64,000 bases of DNA, from the NCBI GenBank assembly GCA_032622095.1, contig CP136064.1, positions 49,174,073 through 49,238,072 of the forward strand, in the 5' to 3' direction. The position numbers and the translations under genes were made by a program. Below the pieces are notes generated by a model that did not search any database, had not been told where the DNA came from, and was given only the letters and a program-made list of their open reading frames with translations. This stretch comes from Siphonodentalium dalli (lineage: Eukaryota; Mollusca; Scaphopoda; Gadilida; Siphonodentaliidae). Positions 62,501 through 63,142 of this stretch are shown in pieces (the stretch's first letter is position 1; each line of letters starts with the position of its first letter).

Positions 62501-63142
62501 GATTTCAAATGATCCTCACCAATTACCATGATTGAGCAAAAGAAAATTAACTTGTAGAAACATAAATATATTTAGTGGCACAACATGGCCACAGTTCTCC
62601 AACTTTCACGAAAATTCTATTCTGTTCTAACAAGAAATATAATAATAAGCGAGCAGCAAAGTATTTACCCAACACATAAACTGAAAAAAATACACCCCTT
62701 TTAAAAAATATTTATCTAATATTTCTGTAATTACAGTGTCACAACTGTACTCAACTGACCAACAATATTCTGTGACTAGATCCTTTAATTTATACTCAAA
62801 TACTATAAAATATAAACAAGATTGATATTGACATACCCACACACAGTCCATAGTTATATTAAAATGAAAAGTTTATCTTGTAAAACTATATTTTGCACCT
62901 ATTTCCGACCTTTTGTTATATGGACATACTATGACTGTATTTTGTTCAATAAGCACATTTGAATTGAATTTGAATTCTATGATTCTCACCTGTGCTTCCC
63001 AAAGTTTATCCAAGTCCTGTAAAGTCAGAGCCTTTTCTTTTATAACAAATCGCAAAATTTTCTCCAGTTTTTCTACATACTGAGGTTGATGTAGACTATC
63101 TCTTAACACTATGGACAGCACTCCATTTTGCTGGATCCATTC
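2314..63142 (-). CDS. USP9X: USP9X / fat facets homologue, 26 internal exons (gene runs off both window ends)
   Basis: Large ubiquitin-specific protease (deubiquitinase), cytosolic; USP9X and fat facets remove ubiquitin from many substrates, including the epsin Liquid facets in fly and SMAD4 and MCL1 in mammals (established knowledge). Joined exons give 1134 codons that track human USP9X in order, by comparison from memory: [50 protein letters not shown], the ubiquitin-like segment [15 protein letters not shown], and [16 protein letters not shown]. Covered are the helical repeat region, the UBL and the stretch ending a few residues before the USP catalytic domain. Start, stop and catalytic residues are outside the window. 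All 26 exons have AG acceptors and GT donors with matching phases and no stops, so the gene looks intact. Introns range from 349 nt to 14.5 kb and carry nearly all the repeats listed below. USP9Y is a mammalian duplicate; an invertebrate would have one ancestral gene, so USP9X-like is the safest name. Confidence 0.97.
2522..3589. other. Intron 25-26 content
   Basis: Contains two units of a diverged repeat at about 3069-3185 and 3240-3390 ('tttgcccctcttttgaaagc', then 'gacagac' runs), related to a block at 18540-18720. The remainder is AT-rich with nothing recognisable. Confidence 0.5.
3590..3736 (-). CDS. USP9X: USP9X-like exon 25 of window
   Basis: 147 nt, 49 codons, phase 0/0. Acceptor TTTAATAG before 3736; donor GTAATC from 3589. 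Encodes [40 protein letters not shown] and EKGGANLVK. Human: [20 protein letters not shown] and [12 protein letters not shown]. Not captured by a simple ORF scan. Confidence 0.97.
3960..4080. repeat. Fragment of the 'tctatactaaat' MITE family
   Basis: Carries 'agaccatttctatactgaat', 'ggattctcccaatcactcaa' and 'tggtctattattcatttgga'. The same modules in other order are found in the complete elements at 6058-6295 and 59670-59938, and in pieces at 12880-12990, 47250-47345 and 63925-64000. Confidence 0.6.
4250..4980. repeat. Diverged repeat, inverted copy near 40940-41430
   Basis: Segments such as 'gtttacataacgatggtttt' and 'tttacagactattatattat' reappear, partly inverted, in 40960-41430, and a piece ('ttatttcgcatgaacccaat') at about 51150. 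Probably an old transposable element. No open reading frame of note. Confidence 0.4.
4452..4480 (+). repeat. (AAT)n microsatellite
   Basis: About nine ATA/AAT units in a row within the intron before exon 25. Confidence 0.95.
5022..5256. mobile_element. MITE, class II ends, hairpin core
   Basis: TTAA at 5018-5021 and 5257-5260. Left end CCCTTTCATAATGG, right end degenerate. Contains two hairpins of the same 'aatgcattctcttatatatg' core, the second shortened in the middle. Shares the 'ggaagctccagtca' right flank with the copy at 13713-13974. Confidence 0.8.
5332..5422 (-). CDS. USP9X: USP9X-like exon 24 of window
   Basis: 91 nt, phase 2 start, phase 0 end. Acceptor CGTTCCAG before 5422; donor GTGAGT from 5331. 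Encodes [20 protein letters not shown] then [10 protein letters not shown]; human [20 protein letters not shown] and NEIDWLKRIR. Confidence 0.95.
5529..5862. mobile_element. AGGCCTCATC-family MITE
   Basis: Begins aggcctcatcttctctgg and ends with an internal hairpin whose arms read 'gaatttggtgatgctagcct' and 'gcgtcactaaattcaccctc'. The family recurs at 8655-9030, 16817-17041, 34650-35770, 46932-47067, 48058-48175, 58020-58390 and 60040-60480. Confidence 0.75.
6058..6295. mobile_element. TTAA-flanked MITE, 'tctatactaaat' family
   Basis: TTAA at 6054-6057 and 6296-6299. Ends read cctattctatactaaatact and, inverted, 'ccatttagtaaataaaggg'. It is 238 bp, non-coding. The other complete copy is at 59670-59938. 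Confidence 0.75.
6431..6645. mobile_element. 215-bp hairpin MITE, TA-flanked
   Basis: Near-perfect palindrome over its whole length: arms of about 105 bp, centre 'gctctcggggagagc'. Ends CAGTAATGCCCTAATTAATC inside TA. The arms differ by only a few bases, so the insertion is fairly young. It lies 33 nt past the donor of exon 23. A second copy is at 14086-14296. Confidence 0.9.
6679..6734 (-). CDS. USP9X: USP9X-like exon 23 of window (small)
   Basis: 56 nt, phase 0 start, phase 2 end. Acceptor TTTTTACAG before 6734; donor GTAAGG from 6678. Encodes [18 protein letters not shown] plus two bases of Arg, against human TAREKAKHAGDYFTLLR. A 215-bp hairpin MITE starts 33 nt past the donor in transcript sense. 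Confidence 0.9.
7226..7705. mobile_element. TTAA-flanked 480-bp element
   Basis: Flanked by TTAA at 7222-7225 and 7706-7709, with inverted ends AGGTACTCAACCCG. Internal inverted segments ('gattcgagtcgaggaa' and 'ttcctcgactcgaatc') make a partial foldback. The copy at 39215-39683 is highly similar. No reading frame is conserved between copies. Confidence 0.85.
7747..7858 (-). CDS. USP9X: USP9X-like exon 22 of window
   Basis: 112 nt, phase 2 start, phase 0 end. Acceptor TCTTTCAG before 7858; donor GTGAGT from 7746. Encodes [20 protein letters not shown] and [17 protein letters not shown]. The [16 protein letters not shown] block is one of the most conserved parts of the protein. Confidence 0.98.
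7906..8654. other. Intron 21-22 content
   Basis: AT-rich intron sequence. I see no repeat, RNA gene or reading frame that I can support here. Confidence 0.4.
8655..9030. mobile_element. AGGCCTCATC-family MITE
   Basis: Two hairpin modules (8665-8755 and 8935-9020) with 'aggcctcatcttctggga' between them. Arms include gaatgaggtccccagagggt and 'caccctctggggacctcatt'. Confidence 0.7.
9695..9855 (-). CDS. USP9X: USP9X-like exon 21 of window
   Basis: 161 nt, phase 0 start, phase 2 end. Acceptor ACTTGCAG before 9855; donor GTATGT from 9694. Encodes [40 protein letters not shown] and [13 protein letters not shown]. Human [13 protein letters not shown] is nearly the same. Confidence 0.97.
10226..10331 (-). 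pseudogene. Fragments of USP9X-like exon 20 3' end and donor
   Basis: Two direct copies, about 82 bp apart, of the block gatatggatatatctttac, which is the intron start plus donor of exon 20. The first copy continues into 'atggctttatggat', part of the exon itself (AIDK region). A weaker copy is at about 11540-11575. They lie in the intron after exon 20, so they look like local duplications of the exon/donor boundary. Confidence 0.65.
10332..12330. other. Intron 20-21 content
   Basis: Mostly unique-looking AT-rich sequence with two similar stretches at about 11080-11130 and 11180-11230 ('agtttcatccatggaaatcc' and 'actttcatccacggaaatcc'), a diverged direct repeat of about 95 bp. No gene found. 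Confidence 0.5.
12331..12456 (-). CDS. USP9X: USP9X-like exon 20 of window
   Basis: 126 nt, 42 codons, phase 0/0. Acceptor TTCTACAG before 12456; donor GTAAAG from 12330. Encodes [20 protein letters not shown] then [20 protein letters not shown] and DK. Human: [20 protein letters not shown]. Fragments resembling its 3' end plus donor recur in the next intron (10226-10331 and near 11540). Confidence 0.95.
13162..13399 (-). CDS. USP9X: USP9X-like exon 19 of window
   Basis: 238 nt, phase 2 start, phase 0 end. Acceptor TTTTTTCAG before 13399; donor GTGCGT from 13161. Encodes [50 protein letters not shown] and [16 protein letters not shown]. Human has [20 protein letters not shown] and QAVVLQSALQSIPNPSSEC. 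Confidence 0.97.
13603..13706. repeat. Short inverted repeat element
   Basis: Ends read agtttatagcggaattcaca and, inverted, 'tgtaaattccgctataaact', 104 bp apart. It abuts the MITE that follows, whose own left end is missing. Confidence 0.7.
13713..13974. mobile_element. MITE, class II, with hairpin cores
   Basis: Three hairpin-like blocks of the shared core (13720-13785, 13805-13842, 13873-13935). Right end AGGGTTAA at 13971-13978; the left TIR is lost against the element at 13603-13706. Confidence 0.75.
14086..14296. mobile_element. 211-bp hairpin MITE, TA-flanked
   Basis: Second copy of the 6431-6645 family: ends CAGTAATGCCCTAAATAATC, centre 'agctctcacagagct', TA on both sides. Confidence 0.9.
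14429..14520 (-). CDS. USP9X: USP9X-like exon 18 of window
   Basis: 92 nt, phase 0 start, phase 2 end. Acceptor ATTTTCAG before 14520; donor GTATGT from 14428. Encodes [20 protein letters not shown] then [11 protein letters not shown]; human reads [20 protein letters not shown] and ADMETRR. Confidence 0.95.
14950..15420. repeat. Diverged 'gtgaccccat...gaacaaatct' repeat
   Basis: Tandemly arranged diverged units with 'aaatataagctaaataggcc' and 'gtcacctccataccaaatat'. The same family makes up 34130-34640 and 36110-36950, where it ends in 'tatagctccaccgg'. The right part (15353-15430) matches the left end of the element at 21736-23125. Confidence 0.6.
15480..16815. repeat. Repeat with 'ggatttagtcatacaaagag' modules
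   Basis: Diverged copies at 15480-15600 and 16560-16720 of a module that is also present three times in 22680-23030. The right end at 16790-16815 has 'tatagctccaccgggaactt'. The segment between (15730-16440) has no recognisable feature beyond being AT-rich. Confidence 0.5.
16817..17041. mobile_element. AGGCCTCATC-family hairpin pair
   Basis: Two back-to-back hairpins (16840-16912 and 16920-17030) of the same family, with arms gaatgaggtccccagagggt and its complement. It lies about 145 nt past the donor of exon 17. Confidence 0.75.
17185..17247 (-). CDS. USP9X: USP9X-like exon 17 of window
   Basis: 63 nt, 21 codons, phase 0/0. Acceptor TTTTATAG before 17247; donor GTATGA from 17184. Encodes [20 protein letters not shown] plus Q, where human has VVYALLMPAG and SSDFQFHF. 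Short, but placed correctly and in phase. Confidence 0.88.
17357..17787. mobile_element. MITE, class III ends (TA target), hairpin core
   Basis: Ends TGTGACCCGCCATATCAAAT inverted, flanked by TA at 17355-17356 and 17788-17789. Contains the same 69-bp core hairpin (17410-17478) and a shortened second hairpin (17690-17745), around a unique centre with 'agtcccagacaaacatgag'. The same element is nested at 51386-51837. Confidence 0.85.
17790..18731. other. Intron 16-17, left part
   Basis: AT-rich. A diverged repeat unit at 18540-18720 ('gacatccataccaaatttca'-like, ending 'tctggacgggcgtccacata') relates to 3069-3390. Otherwise nothing recognised. A 139-codon minus-strand frame here has no support. 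Confidence 0.4.
18732..18859 (-). CDS. USP9X: USP9X-like exon 16 of window
   Basis: 128 nt, phase 1 start, phase 0 end. Acceptor TCTTATAG before 18859; donor GTATGT from 18731. Encodes [20 protein letters not shown], then [19 protein letters not shown]. Aligns with human [20 protein letters not shown] and SLFFGPSASQVLYLTE. Confidence 0.94.
19240..19580. repeat. Repeat with inverted partner at 27480-27820
   Basis: Shares 'gggcggatatgtgc', 'aatcgtta', 'gaataaatt' and 'ggttgctatggcaac' with 27480-27820 in the opposite orientation. Another inverted match links 19920-20040 with 24660-24770 ('attattctctgct'). These may be arms of one old large element or independent copies. Confidence 0.5.
20225..21705. 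repeat. Degenerate minisatellite, about 45-bp unit
   Basis: Irregular repetition of 'gtgtatatgtata', 'ggagtgactatatggccatg' and 'ggtgtggc', spaced about 41-51 bp. It resumes at 23125-23440 after an insertion. Open frames on both strands (Tyr/His-rich) are by-products of the period and not genes. Confidence 0.8.
21736..23125. mobile_element. Element inserted in the minisatellite
   Basis: Ends tagctcaacttgg and, inverted, 'aagttgagcta'; minisatellite sequence continues on both sides. Its right half has three diverged direct units of about 150 bp (22680-23035) with 'aaatccaagatggc' and 'ctcgttcccatctacatgtc'. The left end matches 15370-15430. No transposase frame seen. Confidence 0.65.
23125..23440. 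repeat. Continuation of the 45-bp minisatellite
   Basis: Same 'gtatacaag..gtggctgtatggtcatg' pattern as 20225-21705. Confidence 0.75.
23685..24561. mobile_element. hAT-like non-autonomous element with 8-bp TSD
   Basis: Exact 8-bp target duplication CTTTAACA at 23677-23684 and 24562-24569. Ends CAGGGTTGG...CCAACCCTG, followed inside by runs of 'gatttaaatca'. The 8-bp duplication and CAGGG ends are typical of the hAT superfamily. At 877 bp and without a transposase frame it is non-autonomous. Confidence 0.88.
25234..26543. mobile_element. TA-flanked 1.3 kb element
   Basis: Inverted ends CCGTACTGACCCG, flanked by TA at 25232-25233 and 26544-26545. Subterminal inverted 'gggcttaaac' motifs. TA target suggests the Tc1/mariner/pogo group. 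No intact transposase frame. Confidence 0.75.
26640..27999. other. Repeat-rich intron stretch
   Basis: Contains 'aatggcggccatgttggacg', an (AT)n tract near 27170-27190, and the inverted partner of 19240-19580 at 27480-27820. No gene recognised. Confidence 0.45.
28240..28333. repeat. Internal complementary region of the 5.2 kb element
   Basis: Starts agttcagtg and ends cactgaactatatgg, that is, two terminus copies back to back around an AT-rich centre. Followed by 'aggaggaggcacgag', a block conserved at the same place in the other element (44084-44101). Confidence 0.75.
29782..30199. repeat. About 210-bp dimer inside the 5.2 kb element
   Basis: Two direct copies starting at about 29782 and 29993 with 'aggacaattccggcatatac' and 'tgcctgcaa.gaaaggt', roughly 80-85 percent alike by eye. 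It has frames on both strands but neither is conserved without changes. Confidence 0.75.
30925..30950 (+). repeat. Poly(C) tract
   Basis: About 26 consecutive C. A similar tract of about 21 C is at 62322-62342. Length is likely unstable and may be misassembled. Confidence 0.9.
31690..31960. repeat. CCGCGG-rich block
   Basis: GC-rich island in AT-rich surroundings, with repeated 'taccgcggtat', 'acaccgcggc' and 'tcaccgcggtc' and many 'ataccg' words. Could be the end of another element nested in the DIRS-like unit. Not identified. Confidence 0.5.
32086..32790. repeat. Tandem duplication, about 360 bp x 2
   Basis: Copies 32086-32443 and 32453-32790 share 'gacattgataaaccaagat', 'gatagcgtcagtagcgatgg', 'aatcacgtggcatttttgat' and end 'gcctcgtaaggccttgaaat'. 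They carry several indels, so the duplication is not recent. Confidence 0.85.
33406..33526 (-). CDS. USP9X: USP9X-like exon 15 of window
   Basis: 121 nt, phase 0 start, phase 1 end. Acceptor CTTTGCAG before 33526; donor GTAATT from 33405. Encodes [20 protein letters not shown] then [20 protein letters not shown]. More diverged than its neighbours, but the pattern DLG...LRD.AR.VLKLMP matches human. A 14.5 kb intron follows. Confidence 0.93.
34130..34640. repeat. Diverged 'gaacaaatct / ctaaatag' repeat
   Basis: Four diverged units of the family seen at 14950-15420 and 36110-36950. Non-coding. Confidence 0.6.
34650..35770. mobile_element. Three tandem AGGCCTCATC-family MITEs
   Basis: Copies begin at about 34650, 35082 and 35452, each with 'ttccccagttgaagttggtg', 'tagatacttcccagaagatg', the 'aggcctaagcagaatgag' junction and a terminal hairpin. 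The order and near identity point to tandem amplification rather than three independent insertions. Confidence 0.8.
36110..36950. repeat. Diverged repeat with (GGAC) tail
   Basis: At least four units with 'ttatggccctgg', 'gacccagtgacc.catttgaa' and 'accaaatat.a'. It ends in (GGAC)n at 36870-36900 and 'tatagctccaccggagactt'. A G-rich stretch with a run of ten G lies just left at 36030-36075. Confidence 0.65.
37272..37638 (+). CDS. Possible small transcription unit, 69-aa ORF
   Basis: A TATATAAAT box at 37272-37280, an ATG at 37314, a 69-codon frame to a TAA at 37521-37523 and an AATAAA at 37633-37638 follow each other in compact order on the strand opposite to the host gene. The predicted peptide begins [11 protein letters not shown] and has a 'TAGLPDPKI' motif. 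Similar N-termini are known to me from transposon-related proteins, but I cannot name a family. The order may be chance in AT-rich DNA. Alternative: a fragment of a transposon gene. Confidence 0.3.
38490..38627 (-). CDS. USP9X: USP9X-like exon 14 of window, end of UBL and Ser-rich linker
   Basis: 138 nt, 46 codons, phase 0/0. Acceptor TTTCTCAG before 38627; donor GTAAGT from 38489. Starts [19 protein letters not shown], then [16 protein letters not shown] and [10 protein letters not shown]. Human has the same Ser-rich linker (MPSSPDSSSDSSTGSPG) and the VESCLPGV end. The linker probably holds phosphorylation sites (inference). Confidence 0.96.
38750..39210. repeat. Direct repeat next to TTAA element
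   Basis: Two to three units with 'atatacatgttgcacatct', 'aggaggagttgattacacca' and 'tgaaggtaccctcata', about 190 bp apart. The element at 39215-39683 is inserted in the last unit, which resumes at 39688. Confidence 0.7.
39215..39683. mobile_element. TTAA-flanked 469-bp element, second copy
   Basis: Ends AGGTACTCAACCCG inverted, TTAA at 39211-39214 and 39684-39687. The host repeat continues on both sides, so the insertion site is clear. Closely similar to 7226-7705. Confidence 0.88.
39928..40005. repeat. Short foldback
   Basis: Arms 'cacacaatcccgattgtccc' and 'gggacaatcgggactgtgtg' around 'cctgctgcagg'. Confidence 0.8.
40201..40915. mobile_element. Harbinger-like MITE with TAA target duplication
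   Basis: TAA at 40198-40200 and 40916-40918; ends GGGTCAATCCACACCGG inverted and about 110 bp of weaker inverted similarity ('cgcgcg', 'aaacagccgtt'). A 3-bp TAA duplication and GGG ends fit the PIF/Harbinger superfamily. The 98-codon plus-strand frame inside is not a transposase. Confidence 0.75.
41448..41688 (-). CDS. USP9X: USP9X-like exon 13 of window, ubiquitin-like domain
   Basis: 241 nt, phase 2 start, phase 0 end. Acceptor TTTTACAG before 41688; donor GTAAGA from 41447. Encodes [39 protein letters not shown], then IDL-type strands [20 protein letters not shown] and VPLKDKM. This is the ubiquitin-like fold inserted upstream of the protease domain in USP9X. The fold is completed by the first residues of the next exon (VLQAKL). 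The Arg-rich turn and the 'LKDK' end are conserved, so the domain is probably functional. Confidence 0.97.
41930..42390. repeat. 'ccataact' interspersed repeat
   Basis: Two to three units like 1-600: 'gacaaggaccataacttcgg', 'aaaagggccgtaactctggt' and a tail 'gcgaacggacagacagacga'. Confidence 0.65.
42797..43110 (-). CDS. USP9X: USP9X-like exon 12 of window (largest)
   Basis: 314 nt, phase 0 start, phase 2 end. Acceptor CATTGTAG before 43110; donor GTCAGT from 42796. Encodes [20 protein letters not shown] and [20 protein letters not shown], then a basic/acidic stretch [20 protein letters not shown] and ends [10 protein letters not shown]. Human reads LLKEIYTNLGPRLQ and EERTILPMSR here. It leads directly into the ubiquitin-like domain. 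Confidence 0.97.
43142..43690. other. Intron 11-12, right part
   Basis: Starts with a Tc1/pogo-like end ('cagtaaaaccaaacaccctt' and 'ttcggtttatag'), but I could not find a matching right end. The rest is AT-rich and unrecognised. Confidence 0.35.
43849..43878 (+). promoter_or_regulatory. Inward promoter in left terminal repeat
   Basis: TGACGTCA (CRE/ATF site) at 43849-43856 and TATATAAG at 43871-43878, reading into the element. The mirror copy in the right repeat is the likely promoter of the minus-strand transcript. Confidence 0.6.
43966..44065. repeat. Internal complementary region (circle junction copy)
   Basis: Left half agttcagtgggcaagatact... equals the complement of the left tip, with one or two differences in 58 bp. 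The right half 'cgtcaaagtcatcttgccca' equals the complement of the right tip, with one difference in about 43 bp. Confidence 0.9.
44320..44367 (-). repeat. tRNA-derived SINE-like head
   Basis: Minus strand reads gtcgctgtagccgagtggtt then 'agaccatcggactgcaaacc', which contains a good RNA polymerase III A box of the tRNA-Ser/Leu type. A clear B box (GGTTCGANTCC) does not follow at the right distance, so this is not a functional tRNA. Confidence 0.5.
46517..46546 (-). promoter_or_regulatory. Inward promoter in right terminal repeat
   Basis: TATATAAG (46524-46517) and TGACGTCA (46546-46539) on the minus strand, a mirror of the left repeat. In DIRS elements the 5' terminal repeat drives the genomic transcript. 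It would be sense with respect to the host gene. Confidence 0.6.
46932..47067. mobile_element. AGGCCTCATC-family hairpin
   Basis: Single hairpin with arms 'gaatttagtgatgctagccc' and 'gcgtcactaaattcaccctc', then 'ctaatgacagacacactatt'. Confidence 0.7.
47357..47586. mobile_element. MITE, class II ends, hairpin core
   Basis: TTAA at 47353-47356 on the left and 47587-47590 on the right, ends CCCTTCCATGACTTGAGCTT and, inverted, 'gtcatgaatggg'. Two hairpin cores, the second partly degraded. It shares its right TTAA with the next element. Confidence 0.82.
47591..47927. mobile_element. MITE, class I ends, hairpin core
   Basis: TTAA 47587-47590 and 47928-47931, ends CCCTCTTTACCCAACA and, inverted, 'tgttgggtaaaggg'. 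One full 69-bp hairpin (about 47738-47808) and one rearranged copy with a duplicated 'tcgcatatat'. Confidence 0.85.
48058..48175. mobile_element. AGGCCTCATC-family fragment
   Basis: Has 'tagatacttcccagaagatg', 'aggcctaagcagaatgaggt' and a deleted hairpin ending 'gactcattctgcaaa'. Confidence 0.65.
48240..48898. other. Intron 11-12, left part
   Basis: An inverted CCTAGGCA cluster at 48250-48306 (four copies in both orientations) is followed by AT-rich sequence with no recognised gene. Confidence 0.45.
48899..49016 (-). CDS. USP9X: USP9X-like exon 11 of window
   Basis: 118 nt, phase 2 start, phase 0 end. Acceptor TTTAATAG before 49016; donor GTGAGT from 48898. Encodes [20 protein letters not shown] followed by [15 protein letters not shown], equivalent to human [20 protein letters not shown] and DLELIGLDYLWR. 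Confidence 0.96.
49520..49770. repeat. 'ccataact' interspersed repeat
   Basis: 'aaaaatggccataactcatg', 'caaacttggcctgtagtttt' and a 'ggatggacagatggacggat' tail, as in 1-600. Confidence 0.65.
49946..49968 (+). other. Potential G-quadruplex
   Basis: Four G runs with loops of 1-3 nt: ggggg-t-ggg-ttt-ggg-a-ggggg. It lies on the template strand of the host gene. A second G-rich stretch and matching C runs follow to about 50010 and could also fold as a hairpin. Confidence 0.55.
50030..51214. other. Intron 10-11 content
   Basis: No gene or clear repeat apart from a short piece near 51140-51190 related to 4906-4975. Confidence 0.4.
51215..51318 (-). CDS. USP9X: USP9X-like exon 10 of window
   Basis: 104 nt, phase 0 start, phase 2 end. 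Acceptor CATGTAG before 51318; donor GTAAGA from 51214. Encodes [20 protein letters not shown] then [14 protein letters not shown]. Human has [20 protein letters not shown] at the same place. Not visible as a long ORF. Confidence 0.95.
51346..52030. mobile_element. MITE, class II, interrupted by a nested class III MITE
   Basis: Left part 51346-51385 ('gaaattttgcgaaaaacctg', then 'gccaatgcattctcttata') and right part 51838-52030 are one hairpin-core element, split inside its first hairpin by the element at 51386-51837. Right end 'gtcatgaaaggg' with TTAA at 52031-52034. Confidence 0.8.
51386..51837. mobile_element. MITE, class III (TA target), nested
   Basis: Ends TGTGACCCGCCATATCAAAT inverted, flanked by TA (51384-51385 and 51838-51839). 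It contains two core hairpins and the same central unique segment as 17357-17787. Inserted into the AT-rich stem of another core hairpin. Confidence 0.85.
52035..53051. other. Intron 9-10, left part
   Basis: AT-rich, with weakly similar pieces of the 'ccataact' repeat family (52320-52520, 52620-52800). No gene recognised. Confidence 0.4.
53052..53123 (-). CDS. USP9X: USP9X-like exon 9 of window
   Basis: 72 nt, 24 codons, phase 0/0, too short for an ORF caller. Acceptor AATTACAG before 53123; donor GTACGT from 53051. Encodes [16 protein letters not shown] then SCFKWFGK, matching human [20 protein letters not shown]. Confidence 0.95.
53473..53524 (-). CDS. USP9X: USP9X-like exon 8 of window
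   Basis: Small exon of 52 nt, phase 2 start, phase 0 end. Acceptor GTTCAAG before 53524; donor GTGAGT from 53472. Encodes [17 protein letters not shown], nearly the same as human [17 protein letters not shown]. Confidence 0.96.
53599..53954. mobile_element. MITE, class I ends, two full hairpin cores
   Basis: TTAA at 53595-53598 and 53955-53958. Ends CCCTTTACCC and, inverted, 'gttgggtaaaggg'. Both 69-bp palindromes are complete (about 53710-53780 and 53863-53932). It lies about 75 nt before exon 8 in transcript sense. Confidence 0.88.
54191..54278 (-). CDS. USP9X: USP9X-like exon 7 of window
   Basis: 88 nt, phase 1 start, phase 2 end. Acceptor ATTGCAG before 54278; donor GTAAAC from 54190. 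Begins with a variable stretch ([16 protein letters not shown]) where human has its own acidic linker, then [14 protein letters not shown], which matches the human VQEVQERLNFLR. Confidence 0.95.
54756..56526 (+). repeat. 161-bp tandem array, 11 units
   Basis: The phrase gactaattaagggccataac or its variants starts at 54756, 54917, 55078, 55239, 55400, 55561, 55722, 55883, 56044, 56205 and 56366, and a decayed unit at 56527: an exact 161-bp step throughout. Central units differ by only a few bases; outer ones are more diverged. Each unit holds 'ggccataactctatcaaatt', linking it to the interspersed 'ccataact' family, and 'gaagttatcgcgctaacgag'. It lies in the intron between exons 6 and 7. Confidence 0.95.
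56716..57024. mobile_element. TTAA-flanked foldback element
   Basis: TTAA at 56712-56715 and 57025-57028, ends AGGGGTACT inverted. The arms fold along most of the 309 bp ('cgttcatagggtacatgagt' against 'actcatgtgctatgaacg'), centre 'aattataatcattataatta'. The element begins 33 nt past the donor of exon 6. Confidence 0.85.
57058..57208 (-). CDS. USP9X: USP9X-like exon 6 of window
   Basis: 151 nt, phase 0 start, phase 1 end. Acceptor TTTTCAG before 57208; donor GTAATT from 57057. Encodes [17 protein letters not shown], then [20 protein letters not shown] and ending MVKAREYAS plus one base. A TTAA-flanked foldback element begins only 33 nt past this donor in transcript sense. Confidence 0.95.
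57764..57880 (-). CDS. USP9X: USP9X-like exon 5 of window
   Basis: 117 nt, 39 codons, phase 0/0. Acceptor CATTCAG before 57880; donor GTCAGT from 57763. Encodes [17 protein letters not shown] and [17 protein letters not shown], ending PE. Confidence 0.97.
58020..58390. mobile_element. AGGCCTCATC-family MITE
   Basis: Full-length type: hairpin at 58060-58125, 'aggcctcatcttctccggaa', then 'cccatagcaaatgaggccat' and a second partial hairpin. Confidence 0.7.
58497..58637. repeat. Foldback next to a poly(G) run
   Basis: Arms 'aaacagaatgacatgagtgt' and 'catacatgtgtcattctgtt' with an inner pair 'ggaaggatagaa' / 'ttctatccttcc'. Preceded by T8G10. Confidence 0.75.
58770..59191. mobile_element. hAT-like MITE, AGGGCTGCAA ends
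   Basis: Ends AGGGCTGCAATGATTCA and, inverted, 'tgaatcgttgcagccct', with subterminal inverted 'gcgatgtgaatcgc' / 'gtaatcgcgatga'. The ends resemble hAT-type MITEs, but I find no 8-bp duplication. Confidence 0.6.
59346..59453 (-). CDS. USP9X: USP9X-like exon 4 of window
   Basis: 108 nt, 36 codons, phase 0/0. Acceptor ATTTCAG before 59453; donor GTGAGC from 59345. Encodes [15 protein letters not shown] and then [12 protein letters not shown]. Two truncated copies of its 5' half, each still with a TTTCAG acceptor, sit just upstream in transcript sense (plus coordinates 59475-59615); see the pseudo-exon entries. Confidence 0.97.
59475..59536 (-). pseudogene. Partial duplicate of USP9X-like exon 4, copy 1
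   Basis: About 60 bp that repeat the 5' half of the real exon at 59346-59453, including the TTTCAG acceptor (exon start would be 59528). It reads VLTLLWN and then hits an in-frame stop because one base is missing. The offset from the real exon start is 75 bp. If spliced in, it would truncate the protein. Confidence 0.85.
59555..59615 (-). pseudogene. Partial duplicate of USP9X-like exon 4, copy 2
   Basis: A second truncated copy, 78 bp further upstream in transcript sense, with the TTTCAG acceptor kept (start would be 59606). It reads [16 protein letters not shown] and then a stop. The intronic flank with 'attttcatgatttatgtca' is shared with copy 1, so the two arose by tandem duplication. 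Confidence 0.85.
59670..59938. mobile_element. TTAA-flanked MITE, 'tctatactaaa' family
   Basis: TTAA 59666-59669 and 59939-59942. Ends cactttctatactaaagcat and, inverted, 'catttagtatagataggg'; inner inverted 'gttcaacaaatgaccacagg' / 'ggccatttgttgaac'. Confidence 0.8.
60040..60480. mobile_element. AGGCCTCATC-family MITE, two hairpins
   Basis: Hairpins at 60060-60150 and 60370-60460 enclose 'ggcatcatcttctctggaat' and 'cagatgaggccatacagaat'. Confidence 0.75.
60514..60612 (-). CDS. USP9X: USP9X-like exon 3 of window
   Basis: 99 nt, 33 codons, phase 0/0. Acceptor CTGTCACAG before 60612; donor GTTAGT from 60513. Encodes [18 protein letters not shown] then [15 protein letters not shown]. Only the first seven residues differ noticeably from human (ASWTNAS). 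Confidence 0.97.
60613..61549. other. Intron 2-3 content
   Basis: Direct weak repetition at 61080-61180 ('caagaatatgtgggatcata'-like units). Otherwise AT-rich with no gene recognised. Confidence 0.4.
61550..61654 (-). CDS. USP9X: USP9X-like exon 2 of window
   Basis: 105 nt, 35 codons, phase 0/0. Acceptor TTTGCAG before 61654; donor GTATAT from 61549. Encodes [17 protein letters not shown] followed by [18 protein letters not shown]. The match to vertebrate USP9X is close to complete apart from the last four residues. Confidence 0.97.
61981..62124. mobile_element. MITE, class II, shortened core
   Basis: TTAA at 61977-61980 and 62125-62128; ends CCCTTTCATGACAGGAGCTG and, inverted, 'cagtcttggaaggg'. 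Only one half of the core hairpin remains. At 144 bp it is the smallest member. Confidence 0.8.
62129..62989. other. Intron 1-2, right part
   Basis: AT-rich, with a run of 21 C at 62322-62342. No gene or further repeat recognised. Confidence 0.45.
62990..63142 (-). CDS. USP9X: USP9X-like exon 1 of window
   Basis: 153 nt, 51 codons, phase 0 at both ends. The acceptor is CAG before 63142 and the donor GTGAG starts at 62989. The exon begins [11 protein letters not shown], runs through [17 protein letters not shown] and ends LDKLWEAQ, almost identical to the human protein. It belongs to the helical N-terminal region. Human USP9X has about 400 residues before this point, so several exons lie right of the window. 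Confidence 0.97.
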